A stretch of DNA of 64,000 bases from VRUE01 sp963699225 (lineage in GTDB: Bacteria; Actinomycetota; Thermoleophilia; Solirubrobacterales; 70-9): positions 1,550,001-1,614,000 of the forward strand of contig OY969423.1 of assembly GCA_963699225.1 (NCBI GenBank), written 5' to 3'. The notes beneath the pieces were generated by a model. The model was not told the origin of the DNA and did not search any database. It was given only the letters and a program-made list of their open reading frames with translations. A program made the position numbers and the translations under genes. Below, piece after piece: positions 62,067 to 64,000 of this stretch; positions within the stretch are counted from its first letter, which is position 1, and the number at the start of each line of letters is the position of its first letter.

Positions 62067-62807
62067 TCAGGGTGCGGTTACGGCCCAGTCGCCATAGGCC
62101 GGGAAAAGAATATTTTCGAAGGTGAGACGTGCGCCACTTTTGCCGGCCTCTCCATGCGTGTAATTTTCTACGTTTTCGACACTGACAAAGGTTCCGTACA
62201 CTTCTTCTGATGCGTAAATACAGAGGTTGCCCGGCGCAGCGGCGGGTTCTTCGTAGGTGCCAGGGCATTCGGCGGTCGGGGCCGGTGTTTCTTCCCAGGC
62301 AATGAAGTGCGCCGGCACCGCAGATTCCAAGGGAATGTTGAAAGAGATAGAGGCCTCAGAAAGGACTGCCTTGGGGGCCCCCCAAGTTCCGTACTCGCTT
62401 TTGCCCGTAGGCAGCGTTTCGGTGAAACCGGTCTGCCCGTCTTCCCCGTTACACACGTAAGCGGTGGGGCTGACGGATTTCACTTCGACGCCGCCGTTGG
62501 CGCATTCGGTGCCCGAGTAGGCAGCCGTGGTGGCGCTGGTACCGTTCGTGCCGTTGGTCCCATTGGAGCCGTTGGTCCCAGCATCACCCTTGGCGCCGGC
62601 GGGGCCCGCGGGTCCTTGCGGCCCGGCGGGACCGGTAGCGCCCTTGGGGCCGCGGGGGCCCTTAACGGTCTTGGTCTTGGAGGCGGTGGCCTTGCCACCG
62701 CCTGAGGAGTTGGAGGCGGCATAAGCGCCGCCGAACATCGCGAAGACCAGGGCGATCACCGAGATGACTCCGGGGATGCCAAAGCGGGTGCGTAGCGTCG
62801 AGAACAT
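62067..62807 (-). CDS. Collagen-like surface protein (copy B)
   Basis: 246 residues. Signal and Gly-X-Y region as in copy A, but the tract is rearranged: one GPQ triplet fewer and one extra TNG triplet. The Cys segment (ECANGGVEVKS, YVCNGEDGQTGFTETLP) is conserved; the globular C-terminal ~100 residues differ strongly from copy A. First gene of cassette B. Confidence 0.88.
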   Translation of the reverse strand: MFSTLRTRFGIPGVISVIALVFAMFGGAYAASNSSGGGKATASKTKTVKGPRGPKGATGPAGPQGPAGPAGAKGDAGTNGSNGTNGTNGTSATTAAYSGTECANGGVEVKSVSPTAYVCNGEDGQTGFTETLPTGKSEYGTWGAPKAVLSEASISFNIPLESAVPAHFIAWEETPAPTAECPGTYEEPAAAPGNLCIYASEEVYGTFVSVENVENYTHGEAGKSGARLTFENILFPAYGDWAVTAP

Positions 62808-62890
62808 CTGAAATCTCTCTCCTTGTCCCGTGAGCCCCGCTGCCTGCCGCTTCCCTTAGCGGCTTCCTCGAGGCTCGGTTATGTCCCTGT
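62808..62890 (-). promoter_or_regulatory. Conserved 83-nt leader of the surface cassette (copy B)
   Basis: Matches 42111-42193 with two substitutions noticed, including the ribosome site and the GCCGCT/AGCGGC hairpin. Beyond 62890 the two sequences have nothing in common, marking a duplication edge. Confidence 0.75.
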
Positions 62891-62941
62891 GGCGTCGCCG
62901 TGTCGCAAGATTGAACACTTGCGTACATGAAGACAGGCGGA

Positions 62942-62970
62942 ATTGAAACAGGGGCGTTCCAGCCTGTCAA
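62942..62970 (-). promoter_or_regulatory. Promoter of collagen-like cassette B
   Basis: Minus strand: consensus -35 TTGACA (62965-62970), 17-bp spacer, -10 TTCAAT (62942-62947). Unlike copy A in sequence. Transcription would start near 62935. Confidence 0.55.
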
Positions 62971-63013
62971 GGAAAAGTTCGCGTTTATGGAACGCCGAGT
63001 ACCGCGGGCGTTT

Positions 63014-63808
63014 CTAGCTGCTGGTCTTCGCGGTTCGCTCGCGCTCGGCGCGCTGGGTGTCGCGGGCGACGCTGCGGATGGTGCGGCCCATCGCCTTGTC
63101 GGTCGCCTCGGCGATCGCGATCTGGAAAACGCCCATGAGGACGTCGGCGCCGAGCGGGCGGGTGCGTTCCAGGGCCTGCCCGACCTTGGGCCAGTCACCC
63201 TCAGGGCGGCCGGCCTGGTCGAAGGGCTCCCAGACCTGTTCTAGGAAGAGATCAGTGAACAGCTGGGCGATGTCGTTGGCCTTGCGGCGCAGTTTCTCGG
63301 CGGTGGCGAGGACGGCGTCGGGGCTCATGCCGACTTCGGCCAAGGCGGCGGCGGCCTTCATCATCCGCGGGCTGATCAGCTCCACCTTGCCGTCGGGCAG
63401 GGCGCGGATGACGCCGAGCTTTTCGCCCCGCTCCAGCATTTCGGGGCCGCGACCTTCTTCGACCTCTTTTTTCCAGAGCTCAATCAGCTCGGTCAGCTCG
63501 ACGATCTCCGGCGCCTCCTCTTCGAAGGGCACCCGCAGCGAGCGGGTGAGGTGGAAAATCTCCTCGGCTGAGCCGTTGACCCCTTCGCCCAGGCGCCGGA
63601 TCGCCTCGAGGTTGAGGCCCTCGGCCTGCAGTTCGCGGGTCAGTTCGATCCGCGCGACGTGATCCTGGTTGTAGTAGCCCGTGCGGCCGTGGACGACTGG
63701 CGGGGGCAGGATGCCGCGGGTCTGATGGGCGCGGATGTTGCGCACCGTCATCCCGGTGCGCTCGGCGAGCTCGCCGATCGTCATCTCGCCCTTGGAGGGT
63801 CTGCTCAC
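63014..63808 (-). CDS. MerR-family transcriptional regulator
   Basis: 264 residues from GTG 63808 (GTGA overlap with the upstream SDR gene); ATG 63784 (MTIGELAERTGMTVRNIRAH) is an alternative. Winged helix, GYYNQDHVARI second wing, then ~170 residues of helices with EVGMSPDAVLATAEKLRRK. The long C-terminal domain is unlike metal-type MerR proteins. Points toward cassette B, 206 nt away. Confidence 0.9.
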   Translation of the reverse strand: MSRPSKGEMTIGELAERTGMTVRNIRAHQTRGILPPPVVHGRTGYYNQDHVARIELTRELQAEGLNLEAIRRLGEGVNGSAEEIFHLTRSLRVPFEEEAPEIVELTELIELWKKEVEEGRGPEMLERGEKLGVIRALPDGKVELISPRMMKAAAALAEVGMSPDAVLATAEKLRRKANDIAQLFTDLFLEQVWEPFDQAGRPEGDWPKVGQALERTRPLGADVLMGVFQIAIAEATDKAMGRTIRSVARDTQRAERERTAKTSS

Positions 63809-64000
63809 CCTCTCATCGTAAGCGGGAATCGCTGCCCGTTCATCTTTTTTGCCTGGTCGGAGCAGAGAAATGCGATCGCCTCGGCCAGATCCTCGGCCGG
63901 GGTGAAGGTGGGGAAGTCCTCGCCGGGGCTCTCCTCGCGCATGCGCGGCGTGAGGATCGCGTCGACGACGATGATGTTGGCGGTCGCCGAGGTGCCTTCG
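63805..64000 (-). CDS. Short-chain dehydrogenase, C-terminal fragment
   Basis: 65 codons enter from the right edge. EGTSATANIIVVDAILTPRM, then TPAEDLAEAIAFLCSDQA and KKMNGQRFPL are the usual end of NAD(P)-dependent Rossmann SDRs (substrate loop, alphaG helix, and the strand after it). Catalytic Tyr/Lys lie outside the window. Stop overlaps the MerR start (GTGA). Confidence 0.8.
   Translation of the reverse strand, partial: EGTSATANIIVVDAILTPRMREESPGEDFPTFTPAEDLAEAIAFLCSDQAKKMNGQRFPLTMRG

Overview
The window looks like chromosomal DNA of a high-GC actinobacterium, most likely class Thermoleophilia (Solirubrobacterales type). The grounds are the GC-rich codon use, frequent GTG/TTG starts and leaderless promoters, and above all families of very large secreted proteins (NHL/beta-propeller, fibronectin-like, DUF11-like and collagen-like) that I associate with that class. 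This assignment is from pattern and memory, not from a search.

Layout. Positions 1-4425 hold the tail of a cation/proton antiporter whose stop lies inside a tRNA-Val(CAC) gene, then a 1,209-residue RCC1-repeat surface protein flanked by three decayed tRNA-like sequences. Positions 4426-16300 are mostly housekeeping and stress genes: a small secreted protein, a medium-chain reductase, a MarR/efflux pair with a perfect palindromic operator, a UPF0173 hydrolase, a DUF6325/SHOCT pair, a coupled pterin dehydratase-arfB operon in which arfB seems to start at CTG, a GST, a GAF-GGDEF cyclase and a zinc alcohol dehydrogenase. Positions 16480-25995 hold a membrane HD-GYP phosphodiesterase, an MFS gene coupled to a complete oligopeptide ABC transporter, and a stand-alone ATP-dependent DNA ligase. 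Positions 25992-34272 hold small membrane proteins, a radical SAM gene behind a LexA-type box, a second MFS/MerR pair, a double-length dCTP deaminase, and two nucleotidyltransferase toxin-antitoxin-like modules, one decayed and one intact.

From 34276 to 62807 the window is dominated by a cell-surface gene family. A three-gene cassette (collagen-like protein, NHL/fibronectin/propeller protein, four-module CPxxSxIG protein) occurs twice, at 34276-42110 and 54914-62807, with a shared 83-nt leader but different promoters. A divergent third set (49694-54819) lacks the collagen gene and has a propeller protein (47961-49697) added. The large genes in each set overlap by ATGA, so their products are probably made in fixed ratio. 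Most end in Lys/His/Arg-rich tails. Between the copies sits a cluster of five TetR-family regulators plus an AAA/DUF4143 ATPase; a MerR gene and an SDR gene lie upstream of the last copy.

The best candidate for an undescribed system is this multi-copy surface apparatus: collagen-like stalk, propeller/FnIII protein, four-module repeat protein, polybasic tails and local regulators. No integrase, transposase, CRISPR array or rRNA was seen.
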